Assembly (NCBI GenBank): GCA_947371015.1
Contig: CANBNK010000009.1
Location: 1-64,000 of the forward strand
Origin: Acetobacteraceae bacterium
GTDB taxonomy: Bacteria; Pseudomonadota; Alphaproteobacteria; Acetobacterales; Acetobacteraceae
DNA: 64,000 bases
Direction: 5' to 3'
In this document: piece after piece, positions 51,609 to 59,799 of the stretch
Layout: the number at the start of each line of letters is the position of its first letter
Numbering within the stretch: position 1 is the stretch's first letter
Notes under the pieces: model-generated
Told to the model about the DNA's origin: nothing
Database searches by the model: none
The model's input: the letters and a program-made list of their open reading frames with translations, nothing else
Translations under genes and position numbers: made by a program

Positions 51609-52736
51609 TCAGCCCATGGCGGCTTGCTTCGCCTTGGCCTGAAGCGGGACGGCTGCATCAACCGCAACCGGTGCCGGCCCGAGATGCTGCACCAGCAGCG
51701 GCGGCAGCGCCAAGGGGGCGGGCGCCCGCGGCCGGTCCGCCTGGTGCAGCGCCACGACGCGTTGCACGGAAGCCCGCCAGGTGGCGATGCGCGGCATGTT
51801 GTCCACTGGCCAGTTCAGCGCCGAGGCAACCTCCTGGAAGGCTTGCGCCGCCTGCATCAGCCAGCCCAGCGTGACCACGCCGGCCAGATAGGCCGGCGTC
51901 GCCACCAGGAAGGGCAGGCCGGCGCCGAGGCGGATATTGCCCACACCGAACAGCTGCAACCTGGCGGAGGCGAAGGTCTGGCGGTTGAAGGCCTGCGCCA
52001 ATAGCCCGAACAGGCCTTGCAGCCGTGGCCCTGGCGCCAGGCCCGCGCCGTTGCGGGCGGTCACCAGGGCGACGCGGAACTCGGCTTCCTTGGTCTGCCG
52101 CTGTTCCGTGCTGCGCACCAGGGAGCGGCCCAGCAGCCCCGCCACCACCATGCCGATGGCGGCGTAGAGCATGGCCACCCACAGCAGGTAGCCCGGCAGG
52201 CCGAAGCGGATGCCCGCCAGCAGGAAGGGCGCATGCGCCGACAGCGTCCACAGCACGCCGACGAAGCAGCCCAGCCGCATCAGGCCCTGCGACAGCGAAC
52301 AGGCCAGTTCCACCGCTTCCTCGGTGGCGATGCGGGCATCCTCGGCGATGCGGCCATCGGCGTTGGCATGCCCGGCTTCCGGCACGCCTTCGCCGCGCAG
52401 CCAGGCGACGGTCAGCCGCGTGGTCAGCCAGCCGCGCCAGCCCACCGCCAGGCGCCGCCGGGCCTGCAGGTTCAGGAAGGAGGCCACGGCGAAGCCGGCG
52501 GCGAGCAGCACCAGCACCTCGCCGCATTCCAGCAGGATCGCGAGCGGCGCGCGGCGCTCCAGGGCGTCGAACAGGTCCCGGTTCCAGGCGTTCAGCCGCA
52601 GCAGCAGGGCGACCTCGGCGGCGTTCAGCGCCAGCAGGCCGAGCGCCAGGGGCCAGGCGCGCCGGCCGCTTTCGCCGCGCCAATAGCCACCGGAGAGGGC
52701 GGCGAATTGGCGCAGCATGCCGTCCGGGCCGCGCAT
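51609..52736 (-). CDS. YddA/SbmA-like transporter membrane domain lacking the ATPase
   Basis: About 375 residues with six membrane spans. The region NADGRIAEDARIATEEAVEL and LMRLGCFVGVLWTLSAHAPF matches the N-terminal membrane domain of YddA-type ABC proteins, where NPDQRIxED is conserved; SbmA/BacA peptide importers share this fold. YddA proteins are about 580 residues and continue into Walker A and B; here the frame ends after QADRPRAPAPLALPPLLVQH and an Ala-rich tail. It is either a truncated ABC gene or a proton-driven SbmA/BacA-like importer (about 400 residues). The ATG at 52736 was chosen as the first before the membrane part; no strong ribosome site is seen. Confidence 0.65.
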   Translation of the reverse strand: MRGPDGMLRQFAALSGGYWRGESGRRAWPLALGLLALNAAEVALLLRLNAWNRDLFDALERRAPLAILLECGEVLVLLAAGFAVASFLNLQARRRLAVGWRGWLTTRLTVAWLRGEGVPEAGHANADGRIAEDARIATEEAVELACSLSQGLMRLGCFVGVLWTLSAHAPFLLAGIRFGLPGYLLWVAMLYAAIGMVVAGLLGRSLVRSTEQRQTKEAEFRVALVTARNGAGLAPGPRLQGLFGLLAQAFNRQTFASARLQLFGVGNIRLGAGLPFLVATPAYLAGVVTLGWLMQAAQAFQEVASALNWPVDNMPRIATWRASVQRVVALHQADRPRAPAPLALPPLLVQHLGPAPVAVDAAVPLQAKAKQAAMG

Positions 52737-53042
52737 CAGCCGGCGCCGCGCTCCCACCTGCGCGATGGCGCGACGCGGAGACCTGGCAGGCGGCAGTGTT
52801 TCGTCATGGTGATGAGCTGGTTGTGCGGTGCAGCAACGACAAGGCGCTGCGGTTGCCGCACCAGGATCGATTCTGCGTGAGGTGGGCTGGTTCAGGCACC
52901 CGCAGGCCCGCCATCGGCAGCAGCCAAAGGTTGCCCGGTGCATGAACGAGGATGATTGCGGCCTTCCCGTCGTCGTGGAGGTCCGGCCCGGCCGGACCTC
53001 CTCCGCGGACGCATGGCGATATGAAAGCCTGCGATATCCCGG
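52737..53042. other. Gene-free stretch between the transporter and flgH
   Basis: No convincing gene on either strand. It contains the hairpin at 52977-53001 near the flgH end. Open frames crossing it show no family pattern. Confidence 0.6.
52977..53001 (-). terminator. Strong hairpin after flgH
   Basis: GGAGGTCCGGC, loop CCG, GCCGGACCTCC: a perfect 11-bp GC-rich stem, 42 bp after the flgH stop on the minus strand. Probable end of the flgF-G-A-H transcript, although no T run follows. Confidence 0.6.
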
Positions 53043-53768
53043 TCAGAACGGCAGGATGATGTCCATCAGCTGCTGGCCATAGCGCGGCTGCTGCAGGTCC
53101 GAGATGGTGCCGCGGCCGCCATAGGCAATGCGCGCCTCGGCCAGCCGGTCGTGCTGCACCGTGTTGTCGCTGGCGATGTCCTGCGGCCGGATCACGCCCT
53201 GCACCGCAAGCTCTCGCAGTTCGGAGTTGACGCGCACTTCCTGCTTGCCGCCCACCACCAGGTTGCCGTTGGGCAGCAGCTGCATGACGGTGGCGGCGAC
53301 CCGCAGCGTGATGGTGTCGGCGCGGGCCATCACGCCATTGCCGTCGCTGGTCTGGCCGCCGCTGGACTGGAACAGGTTGGCCGGGCTGGCGCCGCGCGGC
53401 AGGAAGCGGGTCTGCATGCCGAAGATCTCGGGGATGCCGAAATTGTCGGTGCCGGCGCGGGTGCGCTGGGTGCGGTTGTTCATGCTCGCCGTGTCCTGGA
53501 TGCTGACCAGCACGGTGATCAGGTCTCCCACCTGCGCCGCACGCTGGTCGCGCAGGAAGGTGCGGCTGCCGGTGCGCCACAGGCTGGCGCCGTTCAGCGG
53601 CGGGTCCTGCGGCGCCGGCGTCGGCATGCTCACCGGGCGATAGCCGGGTTCCTGGGTTGGGTTGGTCACGGCGGTCATGCGCGGTGCCTCGCCGATGCGC
53701 GAGACGCGTTCCATGGCGTTGCAGCCGGTAAGCGCCGCGAGCAGCGGCAGGATGATGACGCGGTTCAT
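53043..53768 (-). CDS. flgH: FlgH, flagellar L-ring lipoprotein
   Basis: 241 residues. The lipobox LLAALTGCNA places the lipidated Cys near 16. The body has the typical SLWRTGSRTFLRDQRAAQVG and DLITVLVSIQDTASMNNRTQ and ends RYGQQLMDIILPF. It forms the outer-membrane ring of the flagellar basal body. ATG 53768 gives a lipoprotein signal; an upstream ATG would add five residues. Last gene of the leftward flagellar run, 11 bp after flgA. Confidence 0.95.
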   Translation of the reverse strand: MNRVIILPLLAALTGCNAMERVSRIGEAPRMTAVTNPTQEPGYRPVSMPTPAPQDPPLNGASLWRTGSRTFLRDQRAAQVGDLITVLVSIQDTASMNNRTQRTRAGTDNFGIPEIFGMQTRFLPRGASPANLFQSSGGQTSDGNGVMARADTITLRVAATVMQLLPNGNLVVGGKQEVRVNSELRELAVQGVIRPQDIASDNTVQHDRLAEARIAYGGRGTISDLQQPRYGQQLMDIILPF

Positions 53769-53779
53769 GGGCGGGTTCC

Positions 53780-54718
53780 TCAACGAATGACCGGCACGGC
53801 GCCCATGGCGACGCGCACGCGGCCGGGGCCAGTGGCCAGGGCTTCGACCACGGCATGGCTTTCCAGGTTCATCACCTGCAACACGCCGCCCTGCGGGGCA
53901 TCGGCCAGCGCGCGGCCCTGCACCGTCAATGACAGGCCCGGCGCGTCCAGCGTCATCACCACCAGCGCATTCTTCGTCACCACGGCGGGCGGGCCGAGGT
54001 CGCCGGTCATCACCGGGAAGCCCTCGGTCATCGGGCGGCGGAGTTGCTGGCCGATGACCTGGTCCGGCGCTTCGGCGGCACCGGGGCGCACGCGTTCCAC
54101 CCGCAGCCGGGCCAGTCGCACATCGGCGCTGCGGATCACGTCGCCCAGGGCCATGCGACGCGTGGCGACCACCACCGGCACCGTCGCCATGGCGCGGCCG
54201 GCCAGGCGGAGGCGCTGGCTCGGCAGGCCTTCCGCCATCACCACCAGCGTCGCGGCGAAGCGGCCCTGCGCGGCATCGAACACCAGGCCTTCCAGGCCGA
54301 GCTTCAGCAGCGCCGCCACCGGCACCAGGGGCGCCGCGAAGTTCGGCAGCTCCAGCTCGCTTTCCGCCGGCATGCCCAGGCGCAGCAGCTCCACGCGCAG
54401 CAGTTCCAGTACCTCGTCCTGCGGTACCGCGCGGCCGGGGCGTTCGATGATGCTGCGTTCGCCGGCCATCAGAGGGCGCCAGGCCAGGCCATGGATGCGC
54501 GCCAGCGCCGCCAGCTGCGCCGCTTCCACCACCAGGCGGCGGCCCGGCGCGGGGGAGGTGCCAATGACGACTTCGGCGCGGGCGCCGGCACCGGCGAAGA
54601 TGTCGCCGAGGTGCAGCGTCGGGCTGTCGATGACGACGGCGGGCTTCACCGTCACCATCTCCTGCGCGAGGGCAGGGGCGGCGAGCAGCAGCAGCAGCGC
54701 GGCCAAGGTGCGCTTCAT
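53780..54718 (-). CDS. flgA: FlgA, P-ring assembly chaperone
   Basis: 312 residues with a signal peptide (TLAALLLLLAAPALAQ). The C-terminal SAF domain shows VVVATRRMALGDVIRSADVR, PMTEGFPVMTGDLGPPAVV and GLSLTVQGRALADAPQGGVL, typical of FlgA. The N-terminal half (DIFAGAGARAEVVIGTSPA) is an extended region. A GTG at 54727 overlaps the flgG stop (GTGA) and may be the true start; ATG 54718 gives the better signal peptide. It helps FlgI polymerise in the periplasm. Confidence 0.9.
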   Translation of the reverse strand: MKRTLAALLLLLAAPALAQEMVTVKPAVVIDSPTLHLGDIFAGAGARAEVVIGTSPAPGRRLVVEAAQLAALARIHGLAWRPLMAGERSIIERPGRAVPQDEVLELLRVELLRLGMPAESELELPNFAAPLVPVAALLKLGLEGLVFDAAQGRFAATLVVMAEGLPSQRLRLAGRAMATVPVVVATRRMALGDVIRSADVRLARLRVERVRPGAAEAPDQVIGQQLRRPMTEGFPVMTGDLGPPAVVTKNALVVMTLDAPGLSLTVQGRALADAPQGGVLQVMNLESHAVVEALATGPGRVRVAMGAVPVIR

Positions 54719-54723
54719 CGTGC

Positions 54724-55509
54724 TCACCGCATCTGCGTCAGGGTGGAGAGCATCTGGTCGCTGGCGGTGATGACCTTGCTGTTCATCTCATAGGCGCGCT
54801 GCGCGGTGATCAGCGCGGTGATCTCGGAGACGACGTTGACGTTGGAGGTCTCGATGAACCCCTGCAGCACCTGGCCATGGCCGGGCGTGCCCGGGGCTGC
54901 GGCAATGGCGGCGCCGGAAGCCGGGGTGGCGAGGTAGAGGTTGCCACCCTGCGCATCCAGTCCGCCTTCGTTCGGGAAGATCGCGGTGGTCAACTGGCCG
55001 ACATTCTGCGGCGCGGTCTGGCCATCCAGCTTGGCCAGCACCTGGCCGGAGGCGTTGATGGTCACATCCGTGGCGGCGGCGGGAATGGTGATGCCGGGCT
55101 GCACCACATAGCCTTCCGCCGTCACCACCACGCCTTCCGGCGACAGGCCGAAGGTGCCGTCGCGGGTAAAGGCGATGTCGCCGCTGGGCAGCTGCACCTG
55201 GAAGTAGCCATTGCCGCGAATGGCCAGGTCGAAGCGGTTTTCCGTCTGGCTCAGGTTGCCCTGTTCCGAGATGCGGTAGATCGCCGCGGTCTTCACGCCC
55301 AGGCCGATCTGCGCGCCGGAGGGCAGCACGCTGCCGCTGTCGCTGCTGGCGGAGCCGACGCGGCGCAGGTTCTGGTAGATCAGGTCCTGGAACTCGGCGC
55401 GGCGGCGCTTGTAGCCGGTGGTGCTGAGGTTGGCGATGTTGTTGGAGATGACCTCCACGTTGGTCTGCTGGGCCAGCATGCCGGTGCCGGCGATATCGAG
55501 TGAACGCAT
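54724..55509 (-). CDS. flgG: FlgG, flagellar distal rod protein
   Basis: 261 residues. It begins MRSLDIAGTGMLAQQTNVEV and ISNNIANLSTTGYKRRRAEF with the conserved NxxNxxTxGYK motif; it has IRGNGYFQVQLPSGDIAFTR in the core and ends ISTSNVN-like (ETSNVNVVSEITALITAQRA) with YEMNSKVITASDQMLSTLTQ, the family C-terminal helix. Full length. Upstream (to 55687) is a three-copy repeat array that separates it from flgF. Confidence 0.96.
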   Translation of the reverse strand: MRSLDIAGTGMLAQQTNVEVISNNIANLSTTGYKRRRAEFQDLIYQNLRRVGSASSDSGSVLPSGAQIGLGVKTAAIYRISEQGNLSQTENRFDLAIRGNGYFQVQLPSGDIAFTRDGTFGLSPEGVVVTAEGYVVQPGITIPAAATDVTINASGQVLAKLDGQTAPQNVGQLTTAIFPNEGGLDAQGGNLYLATPASGAAIAAAPGTPGHGQVLQGFIETSNVNVVSEITALITAQRAYEMNSKVITASDQMLSTLTQMR

Positions 55510-55526
55510 GGCTGCTTTCCTTTAGG

Positions 55527-55687
55527 TCGGATCGTCGGAGGGTGGCTTCGCCCGGAGGCGTGAATCTGCCCGCAAGTGGGTCGGATCGTTGGAGGGCGGC
55601 TTCGCCCGGAGGCGTGAATCTGCCCGCAAGTGGGTCGGATCGTCGGAGGGCGGCTTCGCCCGGAGGCGTGAATCCGCCCGCACTTGC
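55527..55687. repeat. Three-copy 54-bp tandem array of the palindromic repeat
   Basis: Copies begin at 55527, 55581 and 55635 and differ at only a few bases. Each unit holds TCGGATCGTCGGAGGG, a hairpin GGGCG/CGCCC around GCTT, GGAGGCGTGAATC and a linker CCGCAAGTGGG. The same core occurs singly at 36171-36207. It lies between flgF and flgG of one flagellar run, just after the flgF stop at 55688. Confidence 0.9.
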
Positions 55688-56428
55688 TCAGCCGGCGCGG
55701 CCGAGGATGCGGCCGACCGCATCGCTGCCGCGCTTGCCTTCGGATTCCATAAACTGCGCCACCATCTGGAAGGTGCGGACGTCGCTGGTCAGGCGCGTCA
55801 TCTCCAGCACGCTGTTGACGTTGCTGCCCTCCAGGCTGCCCTGCACCAGGTTGGGCCGGGCCACGGTCTCGGGCTGCTGCTCGGTGGTGTAGAGCCGGTT
55901 GCCCTCGGCCTGCATCGCCTGTTCGTCGGCGAAGCGCACCACGCGCAGCTTGCCGAGCTGGCCGTTCTCGGTGCGGATCGTGCCGTCGCCGAGGATCTCG
56001 ATGCGGCTGTCATTCGGCGCGAAGGTCACGGGCCGGCCATTGCTGTCCAGCACCGCGTTGCCCTCCAGGTCCAGCAGCCGGCCATCGCCGCCCAGGGTGA
56101 AGCGGCCGGCGCGGGTGAAGCGCTCGCCCCGCGGGGTTTCCACCGCGAAGAAGCCGGGGCCGTTGATGGCGACATCCAGCGGGTTGCCGGTGGTGCTGAT
56201 CGGGCCGGCGGCGCCATCACGCCAGGTGGCGCGGTCCAGCGCATAGGCCACCGATTGGCCGCCGACGGGGGTGTGGACGTCGCGCTGCCGCTGCAACTGC
56301 GTGGCGAAGACCGGACGATTGGCGCGGAAGGCGGGGGTATCCGCATTGGCCATGTTGGTGGCCAGCACATCGGTGGCGCGCAGCATCGCACTCATGCGGG
56401 AAAGCAGGACGTAGCCGGTCTGGTCCAT
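55688..56428 (-). CDS. flgF: FlgF, flagellar proximal rod protein
   Basis: 246 residues. It starts MDQTGYVLLSRMSAMLRATD and VLATNMANADTPAFRANRPV (N-terminal rod motif). The core has LDVAINGPGFFAVETPRGER and FTRAGRFTLGGDGRLLDLEG; it ends LEGSNVNSVLEMTRLTSDVR with TFQMVAQFMESEG. Family length. First gene of the leftward flagellar run; the stop abuts the tandem array. Divergent from fliL across about 250 bp in which I found no certain promoter. Confidence 0.95.
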   Translation of the reverse strand: MDQTGYVLLSRMSAMLRATDVLATNMANADTPAFRANRPVFATQLQRQRDVHTPVGGQSVAYALDRATWRDGAAGPISTTGNPLDVAINGPGFFAVETPRGERFTRAGRFTLGGDGRLLDLEGNAVLDSNGRPVTFAPNDSRIEILGDGTIRTENGQLGKLRVVRFADEQAMQAEGNRLYTTEQQPETVARPNLVQGSLEGSNVNSVLEMTRLTSDVRTFQMVAQFMESEGKRGSDAVGRILGRAG

Positions 56429-56681
56429 GGTCGGGCTCCTCAAGCAACGCGGGCTTGCGGCGGGGTAAGGGCAACCGGCGTGCCACGTTTTCGGCCAGGT
56501 TTGGGCCGCTTTGCCCGGCCAGGGCTGCCCTGCGGCGGCAGGTTTTGCCGGTGCGCGGCTGGCCTTGCCGCAACGGCAGTGGTGGCATCCGCCAGCTGCG
56601 CGTTTGCAAGCCTTCCTTAAGCCTGGCCGGCCAATGATGCGGCTGGCGCGGGAAAACCCCCGGCACGACAGGACGGTTCCG

Positions 56682-57251
56682 GTGTCAAAGGACAAAGCTG
56701 CGGAGAAGCCCGAGGGCAAGGCGGGGGGTGGCAAGAAGAAGCTGCTGCTGATTGCGCTGCCGGTGCTGCTGCTGCTGGCCGTGGCCGGGCTGTGGTTCAG
56801 CGGCATCCTGCCGGGCCTGCTCGGCATGGGCGGCGCCGAGGAAGCGCATGCCGAAGCGCCGGCGGCCGGGCATGGCGGTGGCCATGGTGCGCCCGCGGCA
56901 GGGCATGGCGCCGTGCCGGCACCCGCACCGGCGGGTGGTGGCCGCGCCGCCGTGTTCTTCGACATGCCGGAGATTGTGGCCAACCTGAACGCGCCCGGGC
57001 GCCGCGCCAGCTACATCAAGCTGCGCAGCAAGCTGGAGTTGGCCCGCGCCGAGGACAGCGCGGCGATGACCGCCGCCATGCCGCGCCTGCTGGACCTGTT
57101 CACCACCTACCTGCGCGAAATCCGCCCGGAGGAACTGCGTGGCTCCGCTGGCACCCAGCGGCTGCGCGAGGAACTGATGGCGCGCGCCAACCTGGTGGCC
57201 GCGCCGGTGCGGATCAATGACGTGCTGTTCCAGGAGATCCTGGTGCAATGA
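56682..57251 (+). CDS. fliL: FliL, flagellar basal body-associated membrane protein
   Basis: 189 residues. A Lys-rich N-terminus (MSKDKAAEKPEGKAGGGKKK) and one span (LLLIALPVLLLLAVAGLWF) precede a His/Gly/Ala linker and the periplasmic domain: FFDMPEIVANLNAPGRRASY, IKLRSKLELARAEDSAAM and the end ARANLVAAPVRINDVLFQEI. The GTG start at 56682 was chosen because AGGA lies upstream and MSKDK is a typical FliL start; ATG 56634 would add 16 residues. Its stop overlaps fliM (ATGA). FliL supports stator function. Confidence 0.9.
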   Translation: MSKDKAAEKPEGKAGGGKKKLLLIALPVLLLLAVAGLWFSGILPGLLGMGGAEEAHAEAPAAGHGGGHGAPAAGHGAVPAPAPAGGGRAAVFFDMPEIVANLNAPGRRASYIKLRSKLELARAEDSAAMTAAMPRLLDLFTTYLREIRPEELRGSAGTQRLREELMARANLVAAPVRINDVLFQEILVQ

Positions 57252-58309
57252 GCACGGAGGAAGACGACCTCGCCGCCAGCTGGGGCGCGGCGCTGGAGCA
57301 GGAGGAAGGCGATCCGGCCGAGACCAAGGCGCCCGATGCCGCGCGCGTGCTCAACCAGGCCGAGATCGACAGCCTGCTGGGCTTCGGCGGCTCGGCGACC
57401 AAGGAAACCGACCAGAGCGGCATCGAGCGGATCGTCTCCGCCGGGCTGGTTTCCTACGAACGCCTGCCGATGCTGGAGATCGTGTTCGACCGCCTGGTGC
57501 GGATCATGAGCACGAGCCTGCGCAACTTCACCAGCGACAACGTGGAAGTCGGTATCGACAGCATCGTGTCGCTACGCTTCGGGGACTACCTGAACAGCGT
57601 GCCGTTGCCGGCGATGCTGGCGGTGTTCAAGGTGGATGAGTGGGATAATTTCGGGCTGCTCGTCATCGACAGCGCGCTGATCTACAGCATCGTCGATGTG
57701 CTGCTGGGCGGCCGGCGCGGCACCGCGGCCATGCGGATCGAGGGCCGGCCCTATACCACCATCGAACGCACGTTGGTCGAGCGGCTGATCACCGTGGTGC
57801 TGAAGGACCTGAGCGACGCCTTCAGCCCGCTGACGCCGGTTACCTTCCGGTTCGAGCGGCTGGAGGTGAACCCACGGTTTGCCGCCATCTCGCGCCTCTC
57901 CAACGCCTGCATATTGTCAAAACTTCGGGTGGACATGGAGGATCGCGGCGGCCGGATCGAGCTGCTGCTGCCCTATGCCACGCTGGAGCCGGTGCGCGAG
58001 CTGCTGTTGCAGCAGTTCATGGGCGAGAAGTTCGGCCGCGACAGCATCTGGGAAACCCATCTGGCCGAAGAACTGCGCCACACCGAGATGGCGCTGGACG
58101 TGGTGCTGGACGAACAGACCATGCCGCTCTCGGCGATCATGCGGCTGAAGCCGGGCGACCGCATCACGCTGGGCTGCGCGCCCGGCGCGCCGGTGCGGCT
58201 GCGCTGCGGCGACGTGGTGATGTTCGAGGCCGAATTGGGTCGGCGGGAAAATCACCTGGCGGTGCGGATCGACCGGGAATTGCGGCGTCGCGTGGGGGCC
58301 TCGGCATGA
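57248..58309 (+). CDS. fliM: FliM, flagellar motor switch protein
   Basis: 353 residues. The N-terminal CheY-P binding segment is VLNQAEIDSLLGFGG. The middle CheC-like domain contains PMLEIVFDRLVRIMSTSLRN, IDSALIYSIVDVLLGGRRGT and NPRFAAISRLSNACILSKLR; the C-terminal SpoA domain has LRLKPGDRI-like MRLKPGDRITLGCAPGAPVR. It forms the C-ring with FliG and FliN. It overlaps DUF6468 by 4 bp (ATGA). Confidence 0.96.
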   Translation: MSTEEDDLAASWGAALEQEEGDPAETKAPDAARVLNQAEIDSLLGFGGSATKETDQSGIERIVSAGLVSYERLPMLEIVFDRLVRIMSTSLRNFTSDNVEVGIDSIVSLRFGDYLNSVPLPAMLAVFKVDEWDNFGLLVIDSALIYSIVDVLLGGRRGTAAMRIEGRPYTTIERTLVERLITVVLKDLSDAFSPLTPVTFRFERLEVNPRFAAISRLSNACILSKLRVDMEDRGGRIELLLPYATLEPVRELLLQQFMGEKFGRDSIWETHLAEELRHTEMALDVVLDEQTMPLSAIMRLKPGDRITLGCAPGAPVRLRCGDVVMFEAELGRRENHLAVRIDRELRRRVGASA

Positions 58310-58761
58310 GTTGGCTGGAATGGCTGCTGCAACTGGTGACGGTGGCGCTGCTGCTGGCCGCCATGCCCTTCGCGGTGAAGCTACATCGCCAGTTGAGCGC
58401 CCTGCGCAAGGAAGGCGCGGTGTTCGAAGGCGGTGCCGCCGGGCTGGCCGAAGCGACCCGGCAGGCGGAATCGGCCTCGCTGCGGCTGCGGGCCTCGGCC
58501 GAGACGGCGGGGCGGCAGGTCGGCGACAAGCTGGCCGGCGCCGAGGCACTGCGTGACGACATCCGCTACCTGGTGGAACGCGCCGAGACCCTGGCGGACC
58601 GGCTGGAAGTGCTGCTGAAGCAGGGTCGCACCATGGAAGCGCCGCCGCCGCCGCTGCCGCCGCCGGTGACACCGAAGGCCGAGGCGCCGGGCGGGCAGAG
58701 CCAGGCGGAACGCGACCTGATGCGCGCCCTGGTCCGCGGCCACGCCGGGGGTAAGGGCTGA
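58306..58761 (+). CDS. DUF6468 flagellar-operon membrane protein
   Basis: 151 residues. One N-terminal span (LEWLLQLVTVALLLAAMPF) is followed by a coiled coil (LHRQLSALRKEGAVFEGGAA, DDIRYLVERAETLADRLEVL) and a Pro-rich tail. It matches the small DUF6468 protein encoded between fliM and motE in many alphaproteobacteria. Function unknown; its place suggests a link to the motor or stator. The start overlaps fliM; the stop overlaps the next ATG (TGATG). Confidence 0.82.
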   Translation: MSWLEWLLQLVTVALLLAAMPFAVKLHRQLSALRKEGAVFEGGAAGLAEATRQAESASLRLRASAETAGRQVGDKLAGAEALRDDIRYLVERAETLADRLEVLLKQGRTMEAPPPPLPPPVTPKAEAPGGQSQAERDLMRALVRGHAGGKG

Positions 58762-59402
58762 TGCGGATGCCGCGCCCGCGCCTGCTGCCGATGGCGTTGC
58801 TGGCCATGACGCTGCTGCTGCCGGCCAAGCTGGCCAGCCTGCTGCGCGGTGTGCCCGGCAGCGCGGTGCCACGCGTGGAACTGATGGCCGAGGCCCGCGC
58901 CAGCGCGCCAGCCCCGGCCCCACCACCGCGCGCCGCCGCGCCGACGCCACCGCCCGCCGCGCCACCGGAGCCGACGCCCGACCAGGTGGCCGAGCGCGCG
59001 CTACTAGAAAGCCTGCGCCGCCGCCGCGCCGAGATGGAGCAGCGCGAGCAGGCGCTGCAGCAGCGCGAGATGCTGCTGGCTGCCACCGAACGCCGGCTGA
59101 CCCAGCGGCTGGAGGAAATGGCCACGCTGCAACGCCGCCTGGAGGCCGTGCGCACCCAGGGCAATGAGCGCGAGGAAGCCGGTTGGCGCCAGTTGGTGAA
59201 GACCTACGAAACCATGCGCCCGCGCGACGCCGCGGCGATCTTCGACGACCTGGAGATGGCCGTGCTGGTCCAGGTGGTGGAGCGCATGCGCGAAGCCAAG
59301 GTGGCGCCGATCCTCGGCGCCATGAAGCCCGACCGGGCGCGGCTGTTGACCACCGAGCTGGCGCAGCATCGCGCCCGCCCGCCCGAAACCTCAACACCAT
59401 AG
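58761..59402 (+). CDS. MotE-family flagellar protein
   Basis: 213 residues. The N-terminus has a hydrophobic span (LLPMALLAMTLLLPAKLASL), then a Pro/Ala segment, a coiled coil (MEQREQALQQREMLLAATER) and the C-terminal MgtE_N-like region KTYETMRPRDAAAIFDDLEM and ILGAMKPDRARLLTTELAQH. This is the layout of MotE, the chaperone of MotC in rhizobia; MotC itself is not in the window. It overlaps DUF6468 and is 16 bp from cheY. Confidence 0.85.
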   Translation: MRMPRPRLLPMALLAMTLLLPAKLASLLRGVPGSAVPRVELMAEARASAPAPAPPPRAAAPTPPPAAPPEPTPDQVAERALLESLRRRRAEMEQREQALQQREMLLAATERRLTQRLEEMATLQRRLEAVRTQGNEREEAGWRQLVKTYETMRPRDAAAIFDDLEMAVLVQVVERMREAKVAPILGAMKPDRARLLTTELAQHRARPPETSTP

Positions 59403-59418
59403 GAAGCGGTGAGTAGCG

Positions 59419-59799
59419 ATGGACACCAAATTGAACGTCCTGATCGTGGATGACTACAAGACCATGCTCAGGATCATCCGCAATCTGTTGAAGCAGCTGG
59501 AGTTCGACAATGTCGAGGAAGCCAGCGACGGGCAGGAGGCGCTTTCCAAGCTGCGCACCGGCAATTTCGGCCTGGTGATCTCGGACTGGAACATGGCGCC
59601 GATGACGGGGCTGGACCTGCTGAAGGAAGTGCGTGCCGATGCCCGGCTGAAGGATACGCCCTTCATCATGATCACGGCCGAGAGCAAGACCGAGAACGTG
59701 GTGGCGGCGAAGCAGGCCGGCGTTTCCAACTACATCGTCAAGCCGTTCAACGCCGAGACCCTGCGCGGCAAGATCGAGAAGGTGCTGGGGCATGCCTGA
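59419..59799 (+). CDS. cheY: CheY chemotaxis response regulator
   Basis: 126 residues, a single receiver domain. The acidic pair is Asp11-Asp12 (VLIVDDYKTM), the acceptor is Asp56 (LVISDWNMAPMTG), the Thr is in FIMITAESK and the Lys in YIVKPFNAETL. It overlaps the cheZ gene by 8 bp, so it is the likely partner of that phosphatase, and FliM two genes earlier carries the CheY-P binding peptide. Confidence 0.95.
   Translation: MDTKLNVLIVDDYKTMLRIIRNLLKQLEFDNVEEASDGQEALSKLRTGNFGLVISDWNMAPMTGLDLLKEVRADARLKDTPFIMITAESKTENVVAAKQAGVSNYIVKPFNAETLRGKIEKVLGHA

Noticed and set aside
55527-55687. The 54-bp array as a CRISPR
   Set aside because: Whole units are repeated with no unique spacers, and no cas genes are present.
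55522-55722. A 66-codon minus-strand frame through the array with an 18-residue repeat
   Set aside because: It is a by-product of the 54-bp period (a multiple of 3) over repeats that are found elsewhere in non-coding places.
56429-56681. A sigma-54 or CtrA site between flgF and fliL
   Set aside because: GG-N10-GC and TTAA-N7-TTAA patterns were looked for; only wrongly spaced partial matches were found.
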